A stretch of 29,628 nucleotides of DNA from a virus. Positions 6,779 to 11,878 of the stretch are shown piece after piece. A model generated the notes under the pieces. That model saw only the letters and a list, made by a program, of their open reading frames with translations, ran no database searches and was not told the origin of the DNA. The stretch's first letter is position 1; the number at the start of each line of letters is the position of its first letter. The stretch lies in the IMG/VR virus record IMGVR_UViG_3300042887_002089, positions 1 to 29,628 of that record, one strand, 5' to 3'. The translations under genes and the position numbers were made by a program.

Positions 6779-6803
6779 TCCAACCAACCACAACCAAGCA
6801 AGC

Positions 6804-6838
6804 AAGCCCGTTCCCGAAAGGGGGCGGGCTTGTTGTTT
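6804..6838 (+). terminator. Rho-independent terminator
   Basis: AAGCCCG TTCCCGAAAGGGGG CGGGCTT followed by GTTGTTTG. The core CCCGTTCCCGAAAGGGGGCGGG also occurs at 9737. Confidence 0.8.
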
Positions 6839-6850
6839 GTACCCGCATCG

Positions 6851-6910
6851 TCTTCCGCCACCGTCATAGTAGTGAGACTGCCATCGGCAGCCCCGCTACC
6901 CGATGGCAGT
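6851..6910 (+). repeat. Family-1 box-hairpin repeat, copy 5
   Basis: TCTTCCGCCACCGTC (6851-6865), 23-base gap, AGCCCCG (6889-6895) in the loop of a perfect 11-bp hairpin (ACTGCCATCGG at 6877-6887, CCGATGGCAGT at 6900-6910). Long-gap subtype. Confidence 0.85.
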
Positions 6911-7084
6911 AAGCCCCCGAACGTTCCATCTCGGCACGTTTGAGTTTGACTTTTTTTTTGTGTTTGACTCAGTTTTGACCACTCTGAGTAAGAAACTTCT
7001 ACTTTTCACCACTATCCGTGTTTATCTAAGCAAAACTGGCAAAAAACTAAGGCCAGAAAGTCCCCGTCGAGGGCCGGTTCTTCT

Positions 7085-7135
7085 GGGCCGTGCGAGAGTC
7101 CCGATGCTCGCATCGCCCTTCGGGGCTTACGGGCG
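7085..7135 (-). repeat. Family-2 AGCCCCG hairpin, inverted copy
   Basis: On the minus strand AAGCCCCGA...TCGGGACTCT (CGGGGCTT on plus at 7121-7128) can fold with CCCGA/TCGGG. It is the only family-2 copy in this orientation. The preceding 6937-7066 is A/T-tract-rich and has no gene I can support. Confidence 0.45.
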
Positions 7136-7181
7136 CACGCACGGGCGCAGTCGCACACGAGGCTGGCTTCCGATGAAGGGC

Positions 7182-7225
7182 TGTGACAAACGACACTTGT
7201 GTTTTGTGTTGTTGTTCCGTACACT
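7182..7225 (+). promoter_or_regulatory. TGTGACAAA-type promoter
   Basis: TGTGACAAACGACACT (7182-7197), -35 TTGTGT (7197-7202), 17 bases, TACACT (7220-7225). It drives the gene at 7266. Confidence 0.75.
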
Positions 7226-7265
7226 TACAGTTGTTACATACACCTACACCCTTGGGGGGTAAAAA

Positions 7266-7844
7266 ATGGAAGAAGAAAATAGTCCAGAGCAAGTTCTTGC
7301 GATGGTCGTGGAAAAAGCAAAACAAGCAAAGTGGATACTTTGTGAAGAGAATGGTGGCATAGCAGACGCACCACCAATACTCTTCGGAGAGTTCGCAAAC
7401 GGCGATGGCTTCATCGCCCCCGACCTTATGGAAGGACACCCAACAGACACCTTGCCTGTAATGCTAGACGGCTTGCTACAAGGAATGACCGAGCAGTACG
7501 GAACACCAAAGTTCCTGTGGCTTGCTTATGTCGTAGAGGGCTACTGTCGTCCAGCAATGACAGACGAAGAAATGGAAAAAACACAGCGTGGAGAAATGGA
7601 AGAGGACTACAAACAAAATCCTTCCACAGATGTCCGTGAGGGCATTATCGCTACTGTCTATCCGTGGGACGGAGAAGCAATAGCGCAGACGCTTCTGTAT
7701 CGCTACAACGACAACGGTATGCCTGTCTTTGACGACCCTAACGACTTCCAAGAGGTTGGGAAAACAGGTGGTGGAAACATTCCTGACTTGTTCCAAATGT
7801 TCATTACTCATTGTCGCCGTGTCGTAGAGGCAAACAACAACTAA
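7266..7844 (+). CDS. Hypothetical protein, 192 aa
   Basis: A soluble, acidic protein with no membrane segment or cysteine cluster that I can use. The N-terminus is Glu/Lys-rich and helical; the middle contains several Asp/Glu-rich turns. The start follows a GGGGGGT ribosome-binding site. It is a single-gene unit between a TGTGACAAA promoter and a strong terminator at 7860-7900. No family recognised. Confidence 0.75.
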   Translation: MEEENSPEQVLAMVVEKAKQAKWILCEENGGIADAPPILFGEFANGDGFIAPDLMEGHPTDTLPVMLDGLLQGMTEQYGTPKFLWLAYVVEGYCRPAMTDEEMEKTQRGEMEEDYKQNPSTDVREGIIATVYPWDGEAIAQTLLYRYNDNGMPVFDDPNDFQEVGKTGGGNIPDLFQMFITHCRRVVEANNN

Positions 7845-7859
7845 GTCCCCCCAAGAGCC

Positions 7860-7900
7860 AAGGGGTCGTTCGCCGAGTTACATCGGTGGGCGACCCCTTT
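7860..7900 (+). terminator. Rho-independent terminator
   Basis: AAGGGGTCG (7860-7868) pairs with CGACCCCTT (7891-7899), with further internal pairing, then T. Confidence 0.8.
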
Positions 7901-7920
7901 GTGCTGTCCCCGAATAGTTC

Positions 7921-7966
7921 TCTTCCCCCACCGTCATAATAGAGTTGGGTCTGCTTCGCAGCCCCG
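7921..7966 (+). repeat. Family-1 box-hairpin repeat, copy 6
   Basis: TCTTCCCCCACCGTC (7921-7935), 24-base gap, AGCCCCG (7960-7966). Here AGCCCCG lies inside the spacer of the promoter at 7945-7973. Confidence 0.7.
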
Positions 7967-7973
7967 CTAGTAT
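7945..7973 (+). promoter_or_regulatory. Promoter embedded in repeat copy 6
   Basis: TTGGGT (7945-7950), 17 bases containing AGCCCCG, TAGTAT (7968-7973), then the ATG at 7981 seven bases later. This predicts a leaderless or near-leaderless mRNA. Confidence 0.5.
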
Positions 7974-7980
7974 AAACATT

Positions 7981-8187
7981 ATGACCTACGCCTTATTTCG
8001 TTGTGTATTTTGCGACCACCCAGTTTCAGTCGGGGAAAGTGGAGTGATGAAACAGGTCTTGTGTTGGGTTCGGTCAAACAACAACACATCTCCGAAGGGC
8101 ATACAGAGCCAGCATCGGTACGCACACGCTGTGTGCTTGGAAACGGATTTACACGGCAGGTCTGAACAAGCCGAGACGCTGTTTTAG
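7981..8187 (+). CDS. Small cysteine-containing hypothetical protein
   Basis: A 68-residue protein with CVFC near the N-terminus and two further cysteines plus histidines toward the C-terminus (HAVC), compatible with a small zinc-binding fold. There is no ribosome-binding site; a promoter ends seven bases before the ATG, so leaderless expression is likely. It converges on, and overlaps by four bases, the minus-strand tiny peptide ORF. Moderate confidence that it is expressed. Confidence 0.5.
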   Translation: MTYALFRCVFCDHPVSVGESGVMKQVLCWVRSNNNTSPKGIQSQHRYAHAVCLETDLHGRSEQAETLF

Positions 8188-8237
8188 TTCAGGAAAAGAA
8201 CAAGACCAATGGCGACAACAAAGATGATGCTCATCAT
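8184..8237 (-). CDS. Tiny hydrophobic peptide, copy C (17 aa)
   Basis: The predicted peptide is MMSIIFVVAIGLVLFLN, closely matching copy A (MMAVIFCVGIFLVLFL). It starts with ATGA overlapping the stop of the minus-strand gene ending at 8234, the same overlap as in copy A. The duplication of both the peptide and the coupled start strongly suggests a real gene. Function unknown. Confidence 0.7.
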   Translation of the reverse strand: MMSIIFVVAIGLVLFLN

Positions 8238-8629
8238 TGGTGCGCCTTGCGCCAGCCACCATTGCCATCACCAAAGTAAGTGTCGGGCTTGCCGTTGCCG
8301 ACTTTCTTCCAAGTCCAAGCCCAGCGACAGCACGAAGGGTGAAGTGTCCCATCGTCACCATCATCACGAAAGTCCGTGTGTATGAAGTTCGGGTGACAGC
8401 CACCCTGAAACTTGTCACCAAGCAACGGGAAAGTGGTCAGAAACTTTACAACGCAGTCGTGACACATACTTAGAAAGCGTGTCTCTTCTCCACCTATCAG
8501 CACATCAACGCAGTCGTCAAAGCCCCCGTAGTAGCCGAAGCAGTCAATAGGTAAAGACCAGCCCCCATCAGGGGACACGCTTTGTTGTGTGTTGCGTTGT
8601 TCTAAACCACAAGTATCACAGATAATCAT
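8234..8629 (-). CDS. Cys/His-rich hypothetical protein, 131 aa
   Basis: The N-terminus MIICDTCG and later CHDC, with further Cys and His residues, suggest one or two zinc sites, with CDTC and CHDC as the likely knuckles. Aromatic residues and glycine are abundant. Start at ATG 8629 after AAAGAG. It is the second gene of the minus operon 8841-8184, between a small membrane protein and the tiny peptide copy C. No specific family assigned. Confidence 0.7.
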   Translation of the reverse strand: MIICDTCGLEQRNTQQSVSPDGGWSLPIDCFGYYGGFDDCVDVLIGGEETRFLSMCHDCVVKFLTTFPLLGDKFQGGCHPNFIHTDFRDDGDDGTLHPSCCRWAWTWKKVGNGKPDTYFGDGNGGWRKAHQ

Positions 8630-8637
8630 GTTCTCTT

Positions 8638-8841
8638 TCAGGGTTGGTAGATGTTGTACCCGTATGGGTCGTACAGAGTCGTTGTCGTTTCGCAAGGGTA
8701 GTGGTAATACTCGCAGTCGGAAAGACCTTGCTTGTCGTCTCCGATGGAGCCAATAAGAATGAGAGTCGCGCCGATAAGACCTGTCCAAAAGATGAAGCGC
8801 ACACACGACCTTATTGTGTAGTAGATGGGTGGGTGGTTCAT
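8638..8841 (-). CDS. Small membrane protein, paralogue 1
   Basis: A 67-residue protein: a short basic N-terminus, one hydrophobic segment (about residues 15-35), then an external-looking tail with HYPCET-TT-YDPYGY. It is clearly paralogous to the plus-strand protein at 11574 (shared RSCVRF-FW, HYPCET and YDPYGY). Its promoter (8848-8892) places the start point on the first base of the ATG, so the mRNA is probably leaderless. First gene of an operon ending in tiny peptide C; the paralogue is also followed by a tiny peptide. Confidence 0.8.
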   Translation of the reverse strand: MNHPPIYYTIRSCVRFIFWTGLIGATLILIGSIGDDKQGLSDCEYYHYPCETTTTLYDPYGYNIYQP

Positions 8842-8847
8842 GTCTAC

Positions 8848-8892
8848 AAGTTACAAGGTGTACCACACAACATCAACATGACTTTTGTCACA
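8848..8892 (-). promoter_or_regulatory. TGTGACAAA-type promoter, leaderless
   Basis: On the minus strand: TGTGACAAAAGTCATG (8877-8892), TTGATG (8871-8876), 17 bases, TAACTT (8848-8853), six bases, ATG at 8841. Confidence 0.7.
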
Positions 8893-8944
8893 CAGGGAGA
8901 AGCGAGGAAGGGAGTGAGTGAATAGACGGCGAAGAACAACTCGC

Positions 8945-9000
8945 TCTTGCGCCACCGTCGTAATGGGGCTGAGGGGTAGCGGGGCTAACGCGCAGCCCCA
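8945..9000 (+). repeat. Family-1 box-hairpin repeat, copy 7 (variant)
   Basis: TCTTGCGCCACCGTC (8945-8959). The AGCCCCG element is altered: GGGGCT, AGCGGGGCT and AGCCCC occur in succession (8965-8999) and could form alternative hairpins. Confidence 0.6.
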
Positions 9001-9131
9001 GAAGAAGCCAGGCGAAGGGGGTTGGAACCAGGCAAGTCGGTTGGTTTGCGTTTTGGTTTTTTCCTTTTTTGACCACGCAGCGTAATGAACTTTGTTTTTT
9101 GACCACTTTTAGTGAGATTGCGCCAAAAAAC

Positions 9132-9159
9132 TTGACAAAAACGGACTTCGTGTTATGCT
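9132..9159 (+). promoter_or_regulatory. Strong promoter ahead of a family-2 hairpin
   Basis: TTGACA (9132-9137), 16 bases, TATGCT (9154-9159). No ORF starts nearby; the transcript would begin about 10 bases before the family-2 structure at 9177. The stretch 9040-9130 is A/T-tract rich. Confidence 0.6.
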
Positions 9160-9176
9160 TTTTACCATCAGCACAC

Positions 9177-9241
9177 CCGTCGCATCTGGGAGCCCCGATG
9201 GTAGCGATGCTGACATCGGGACTATCCCGCGCGCGCGACGG
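9177..9241 (+). ncRNA. Family-2 structured RNA candidate
   Basis: An outer stem CCGTCGC (9177-9183) with GCGACGG (9235-9241) encloses GGGAGC, an inner stem CCCGATG (9194-9200) with CATCGGG (9214-9220), and ACTAT. The inner stem is replaced by CCCGCAT/ATGCGGG in the copy at 10724, so pairing is preserved while sequence changes. A TTGACA/TATGCT promoter precedes it. It then runs into the TGTGACAAA promoter of the gene at 9343. Confidence 0.55.
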
Positions 9242-9278
9242 AGTTTCTCGGCTGTGGCTTGGTCTGCCTCGGCTGGCG

Positions 9279-9322
9279 TGTGACAACTGCCACTTGCGTT
9301 TGTGGCGTGTTGCTTGTACCCT
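9279..9322 (+). promoter_or_regulatory. TGTGACAAA-type promoter
   Basis: TGTGACAACTGCCACT (9279-9294), TTGCGT (9294-9299), 17 bases, TACCCT (9317-9322). Confidence 0.65.
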
Positions 9323-9342
9323 ACAAAGTGAAAGGGGGTGAA

Positions 9343-9705
9343 ATGAAACTAACAAATACTGACCTGTCACTTATCGCATTGCGTAATCGTGACCGTTCAG
9401 GTCGTGACTGTGACCCGCAAGAAGTTATAGCCCAAATGGGCAGAATGAACTTTTTTGCTGTTTGCGGTGGCAAGTGGGCAAAGATAAACGCTAGTGATGG
9501 CGTGACTATCGGCTTGCTGATGCCGTGTGGCGAAAGTCGTGCGGTTGAGGTGGTGCTCAACTTTTTAGACCTGTATGAAGTGCGCCGTGTGCGCCTTGTG
9601 AACCGTGGCGAAGCCAAAGGTACGCTAGTCGTTGAGCACGAAGTGCTAGATGTTTACTGTGAGAACTTAGGCGATGCTGTCTATTCTGCTTCCTGCTGGA
9701 AGTAA
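9343..9705 (+). CDS. Hypothetical protein, 120 aa
   Basis: A soluble protein with a basic N-terminal third and a beta-rich C-terminal half; four scattered cysteines with no clear metal motif. The start is the ATG after AAAGGGGGTGAA; a longer frame upstream overlaps the promoter and is unlikely. One-gene unit: TGTGACAAA promoter, gene, GC-rich terminator resembling that after the gene at 6422. No family recognised. Confidence 0.7.
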   Translation: MKLTNTDLSLIALRNRDRSGRDCDPQEVIAQMGRMNFFAVCGGKWAKINASDGVTIGLLMPCGESRAVEVVLNFLDLYEVRRVRLVNRGEAKGTLVVEHEVLDVYCENLGDAVYSASCWK

Positions 9706-9734
9706 TCCAACCCAACAACCCAACCAACCAAGTG

Positions 9735-9768
9735 CGCCCGTTCCCGAAAGGGGGCGGGCGTTTCTTGT
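9735..9768 (+). terminator. Rho-independent terminator
   Basis: CGCCCG TTCCCGAAAGGGGG CGGGCG followed by TTTCTTGTTG, nearly the same hairpin as at 6804. Confidence 0.8.
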
Positions 9769-9779
9769 TGTGCGCATTG

Positions 9780-9840
9780 TCTTACGCCACCGTCACTAAT
9801 AGTTTAGGGGTACTTGGTAGCCCCGCCCACCAAGTACCCC
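9780..9840 (+). repeat. Family-1 box-hairpin repeat, copy 8
   Basis: TCTTACGCCACCGTC (9780-9794), 24-base gap, AGCCCCG (9819-9825) in the loop of a perfect 12-bp hairpin (GGGGTACTTGGT at 9807-9818, ACCAAGTACCCC at 9829-9840). Confidence 0.9.
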
Positions 9841-10002
9841 AGACGGAGTCACGTGAGCTCGAGCTCGAGCTTGGAAGGGAGAAAAAATAATGGAACTTCG
9901 TATTTTTTCACTCAAAGTTTTAATTTTTTCCTCAAACACAAAAGAAAGTGGGCAAAACACTAAGTCCTCAGGTGAAGAACTCACGTTCAGATGTCTTCCG
10001 AC

Positions 10003-10041
10003 GGGTAAGCCCCGCGGCCGGATTTTTCCGTCCGGGACTCT
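10003..10041 (+). repeat. Family-2 AGCCCCG hairpin, third copy
   Basis: GGGTAAGCCCCG (10003-10014) and CGGGACTCT (10033-10041) flank an imperfect hairpin. The preceding 9870-9990 is A/T-rich with no gene; GGCCC/GGGCC pairing continues downstream to about 10070. Confidence 0.45.
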
Positions 10042-10140
10042 GGCCCAACCCGTGGCCACGGGCCCCCGCTGCCGCTGCGACCACGACTGACATCGTGAAG
10101 TTCCATGTGCTGGTTCTGCTTGTGCTCGTTGCGGTTCGGC

Positions 10141-10184
10141 TGTGACAAACGACACTTGTCAAAGCGAGTTGTGACCTGTAACCT
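10141..10184 (+). promoter_or_regulatory. TGTGACAAA-type promoter
   Basis: TGTGACAAACGACACT (10141-10156), TTGTCA (10156-10161), 17 bases, TAACCT (10179-10184). Confidence 0.75.
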
Positions 10185-10211
10185 GCTACTTACTATCTAC
10201 AAGGAGGTTTC

Positions 10212-10418
10212 ATGCCGGAGTTCTATCCGGAAGAAGCCAAGTTACAGAAGTCAAAAAGATACGGAAAAACTTTTGGCAAGATGGTGAAGGCGTTTGAGGG
10301 CACCAAGTGCGGGCGATGCAGTCACATCATTGACGAAGGTACTAGTTGCGTTTGGCTTCGTGGGCTTGGTTGCTTTCACATACAAGGCGAGTGTCCAAAG
10401 AAAGAAGAGAATGAATAG
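10212..10418 (+). CDS. Small zinc-finger-like protein, 68 aa
   Basis: A basic, Lys-rich N-terminal helix is followed by CGRC, then two more cysteines and a Cys-x-His pair near the C-terminus (CxxC-x10-C-x7-CFH), consistent with a small treble-clef or similar zinc fold. The start has a near-perfect AAGGAGG ribosome-binding site four bases upstream of the ATG. The 3' end overlaps tiny peptide D by eight bases. A nucleic-acid-binding role is plausible but not shown. Confidence 0.75.
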   Translation: MPEFYPEEAKLQKSKRYGKTFGKMVKAFEGTKCGRCSHIIDEGTSCVWLRGLGCFHIQGECPKKEENE

Positions 10419-10461
10419 TCTTCTTTTTGTAATCGCCATCATCGTTATTCTTTCTTTCTAA
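10411..10461 (+). CDS. Tiny hydrophobic peptide, copy D (16 aa)
   Basis: The predicted peptide is MNSLLFVIAIIVILSF, almost identical to copy B and very close to copy E. Its ATG lies within the last codons of the preceding gene (eight-base overlap), with an AAAGAAAGAAGAG purine tract as a possible ribosome-binding site. A strong terminator begins four bases after its stop. Function unknown. Confidence 0.75.
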   Translation: MNSLLFVIAIIVILSF

Positions 10462-10464
10462 AAG

Positions 10465-10498
10465 AAAAACCCTCGTGCTTCGGTGCGAGGGTTTTTTT
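10465..10498 (+). terminator. Strong Rho-independent terminator
   Basis: AAAAACCCTCG (10465-10475), loop with TTCG, CGAGGGTTTTTTT (10486-10498). It could terminate transcription in both directions. Confidence 0.9.
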
Positions 10499-10503
10499 GC
10501 GCC

Positions 10504-10563
10504 TCTTCCGCCACCGTCAATTTATTTACAACCCCCTTCACAGCCCCGCTTGTGAAGGGGGTT
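10504..10563 (+). repeat. Family-1 box-hairpin repeat, copy 9
   Basis: TCTTCCGCCACCGTC (10504-10518), 23-base gap, AGCCCCG (10542-10548) in the loop of a perfect 12-bp hairpin (AACCCCCTTCAC at 10530-10541, GTGAAGGGGGTT at 10552-10563). Confidence 0.9.
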
Positions 10564-10663
10564 GCTCTCAGCGCACGTTCCCCGTCGCCAAAAAAACTGA
10601 GCAAAAAACTCAAAGAACTTCAAGTTTTTTGTCAAAAAAAAACAAAAAAGTCATAAAACGAAC

Positions 10664-10691
10664 TTGACAAATGAAAAAAACTTGTTATGTT
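10664..10691 (+). promoter_or_regulatory. Strong promoter ahead of a family-2 hairpin
   Basis: TTGACA (10664-10669), 16 bases, TATGTT (10686-10691), following an A-tract-rich stretch (10590-10660). Same geometry as the promoter at 9132. Confidence 0.6.
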
Positions 10692-10723
10692 GCTTGGTTT
10701 GACTGGGGTGTGTCAGGGTTTTG

Positions 10724-10805
10724 CCATCTTCGCACGGGAGCCCCGCATACCCGTTTTGGGGATGCGGGACTATTGCTGTCGCATCAGGTCTGGTTGCCCA
10801 GATGG
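10724..10805 (+). ncRNA. Family-2 structured RNA candidate
   Basis: An outer stem CCATCT (10724-10729) with AGATGG (10800-10805) encloses GGGAGC, an inner stem CCCGCAT (10742-10748) with ATGCGGG (10762-10768), and ACTAT. GGGAGC and GGGACTAT are shared with the copy at 9177 while the stem sequences differ compensatorily. Confidence 0.55.
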
Positions 10806-10843
10806 CTGATGGCAAGCCTCAACCTTGCCGAAAGGTGCGCAAG

Positions 10844-10888
10844 TGTGACGAGTGTCATGTTGTTATTGCGCCTTGCCCCCTATAAGGT
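10844..10888 (+). promoter_or_regulatory. TGTGACAAA-type promoter
   Basis: TGTGACGAGTGTCATG (10844-10859), TTGTTA (10860-10865), 17 bases, TAAGGT (10883-10888); an overlapping TATAAG at 10881 is an alternative -10. Confidence 0.6.
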
Positions 10889-10918
10889 GTAACCACAACC
10901 GAGGGGGTGAAAAAAATA

Positions 10919-11116
10919 ATGACAAAAACAGAAGCAGAACAACTTGCCAAAGGCAAGACGCTAGTAGAACTTTACGAGATTATTCGTCTTAGTTCCGAAT
11001 ACGAAGCGAACGCCGAAAACAACCTAATCGTTGAGGTAGTAGATGCAGAAATTCGCAGCCGAATGGGTAACGACCACCCAGTCGGACTCGCTGCACTACT
11101 TTCTCCACGCCGATAA
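10919..11116 (+). CDS. Hypothetical protein, 65 aa
   Basis: A small acidic, probably helical protein, not recognised. I prefer the ATG at 10919, with GAGGGGG as ribosome-binding site, over a GTG at 10907 that overlaps that site. It is followed 35 bases later by tiny peptide E, which has its own ribosome-binding site, and then a terminator. Confidence 0.65.
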   Translation: MTKTEAEQLAKGKTLVELYEIIRLSSEYEANAENNLIVEVVDAEIRSRMGNDHPVGLAALLSPRR

Positions 11117-11151
11117 GTCATAACCTCCCGTCTATTTAGGAAGAGAGGAAA

Positions 11152-11202
11152 ATGAACAGTCTATTTTTTGTAATCGCAATAATAATTATTGCCAGTCTTT
11201 AG
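11152..11202 (+). CDS. Tiny hydrophobic peptide, copy E (16 aa)
   Basis: The predicted peptide is MNSLFFVIAIIIIASL. It is preceded by a good ribosome-binding site (AGGAAGAGAGGAAA) independent of the upstream gene, which is the best single argument that these short ORFs are translated. A terminator starts immediately after its stop. Confidence 0.75.
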   Translation: MNSLFFVIAIIIIASL

Positions 11203-11203
11203 A

Positions 11204-11239
11204 AAAACCCTCACACTTCGGTGTGGGGGTTTTCTTTTT
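11204..11239 (+). terminator. Strong Rho-independent terminator
   Basis: AAAACCCTCACAC, TTCG loop, GTGTGGGGGTTTTCTTTTT. Confidence 0.9.
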
Positions 11240-11240
11240 G

Positions 11241-11285
11241 TCTTCCGCCACCGTCAATGTAATTGTCAATCACTTCGGAGCCCCG
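11241..11285 (+). repeat. Family-1 box-hairpin repeat, copy 10
   Basis: TCTTCCGCCACCGTC (11241-11255), 23-base gap, AGCCCCG (11279-11285). The AGCCCCG is at the same time the first base block of the 155-base structured element at 11279. Confidence 0.75.
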
Positions 11286-11433
11286 CTCGCTTCGTACCGA
11301 CCTTCCACTCACTACGCATCTTGTTACTTCGGTCTACGCCCGAAAGTAAACAAGAAACTTCGTTCGTTCCAGACGGTACTTCGCTCGCAGGCTCTTCGCA
11401 ACTCTCTGGCGAGAGTGCTTCAGAGCCCCGTTG
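11279..11433 (+). ncRNA. Three-stem structured RNA candidate, copy A
   Basis: It begins AGCCCCGCTC and ends AGCCCCGTTG. Stem 1 GTACCG (11294-11299) pairs with CGGTAC (11374-11379). Inside it stem 2 TCTTGTT (11319-11325) pairs with AACAAGA (11349-11355), extended by ACTT/AAGT and CGG/CCG. Stem 3 GGCTCT (11390-11395) pairs with AGAGCC (11422-11427) and encloses ACTCTC/GAGAGT. Unpaired ACCTTCCACTCA, TACGCAT and CGTTCCAGACG are shared with copy B at 11879, while all three stems differ in sequence and keep pairing. No ORF here is convincing. Confidence 0.8.
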
Positions 11434-11487
11434 GTTTTTTATGACTTGGGCGCATCTTCACCAGTCCTCGTGCGGTCTTTGGTCAAG

Positions 11488-11543
11488 AGTGACAAACAGC
11501 ACACAAAAAGGTTCTTGACTTTGACTCTTGTAACTTGTACCTT
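11488..11543 (+). promoter_or_regulatory. TGTGACAAA-type promoter, one-turn spacing
   Basis: AGTGACAAACAGCACA (11488-11503), TTGACT (11515-11520, position 28 of the site), 17 bases, TACCTT (11538-11543). Confidence 0.65.
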
Positions 11544-11573
11544 GTACATGGGCGGAGAACCCGAAGGGAAACT

Positions 11574-11756
11574 ATGTACAATTTCGTACGCTCTTGCGTT
11601 CGTTTTGTGTTTTGGGGAACCATTGTTAGTGCGGTTTGGCTGGGCATCATTGCTATTTCCAACTCGTACGACAGCAACACCCCTGAATGCGAAACGCTCC
11701 ACTACCCATGTGAAACACCAACAACCATCTATGACCCATACGGGTACGGGAACTAA
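11574..11756 (+). CDS. Small membrane protein, paralogue 2
   Basis: A 60-residue protein with MYNFVRSCVRFVFW, a single membrane segment (about residues 9-27), and a C-terminal tail ETLHYPCETPTTIYDPYGY. It is paralogous to the minus-strand protein at 8638 over its whole length, including the invariant HYPCET and YDPYGY. Start chosen at the ATG after GAAGGGAAA. Tiny peptide F follows nine bases after its stop, as peptide C follows in the operon of the other paralogue, so membrane protein and peptide may work together. Confidence 0.8.
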   Translation: MYNFVRSCVRFVFWGTIVSAVWLGIIAISNSYDSNTPECETLHYPCETPTTIYDPYGYGN

Positions 11757-11765
11757 AGGGGGAAA

Positions 11766-11816
11766 ATGAGTTCTGTTATCTTTGTAGCAGTTTTGTTTGC
11801 GATATTAGCATTGTGA
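11766..11816 (+). CDS. Tiny hydrophobic peptide, copy F (16 aa)
   Basis: The predicted peptide is MSSVIFVAVLFAILAL, the most divergent of the six but with the same length and S-x-x-F-V pattern. It is preceded by AAAGGGGGAAA, a strong ribosome-binding site. A terminator follows 12 bases after the stop. Confidence 0.7.
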   Translation: MSSVIFVAVLFAILAL

Positions 11817-11827
11817 AAGGAAAAAGA

Positions 11828-11858
11828 TGTCCCTGCTCAGGCAGGGGCATTTTTTTTG
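11828..11858 (+). terminator. Strong Rho-independent terminator
   Basis: CCCTGC (11831-11836), loop TCAG, GCAGGG (11841-11846), then GCA and eight T. Confidence 0.9.
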
Positions 11859-11878
11859 CCCTTTTTTGGCTACCTAGT

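Noticed and set aside
3887-7935. The reverse complement of the 15-base box as a coding start (MTVGED, MTVAED)
   Set aside because: Only three or four of ten copies have the ATG and the frames beyond do not match each other; this is a by-product of the repeat.
3232-11285. The family-1 repeats as integron attC sites
   Set aside because: The cassette-like layout is suggestive, but the conserved box has none of the attC core (GTTRRRY/RYYYAAC) features and no integrase is in the window.
3232-11285. A CRISPR array
   Set aside because: Repeats are separated by several hundred bases containing genes, not by short uniform spacers, and no cas genes are present.
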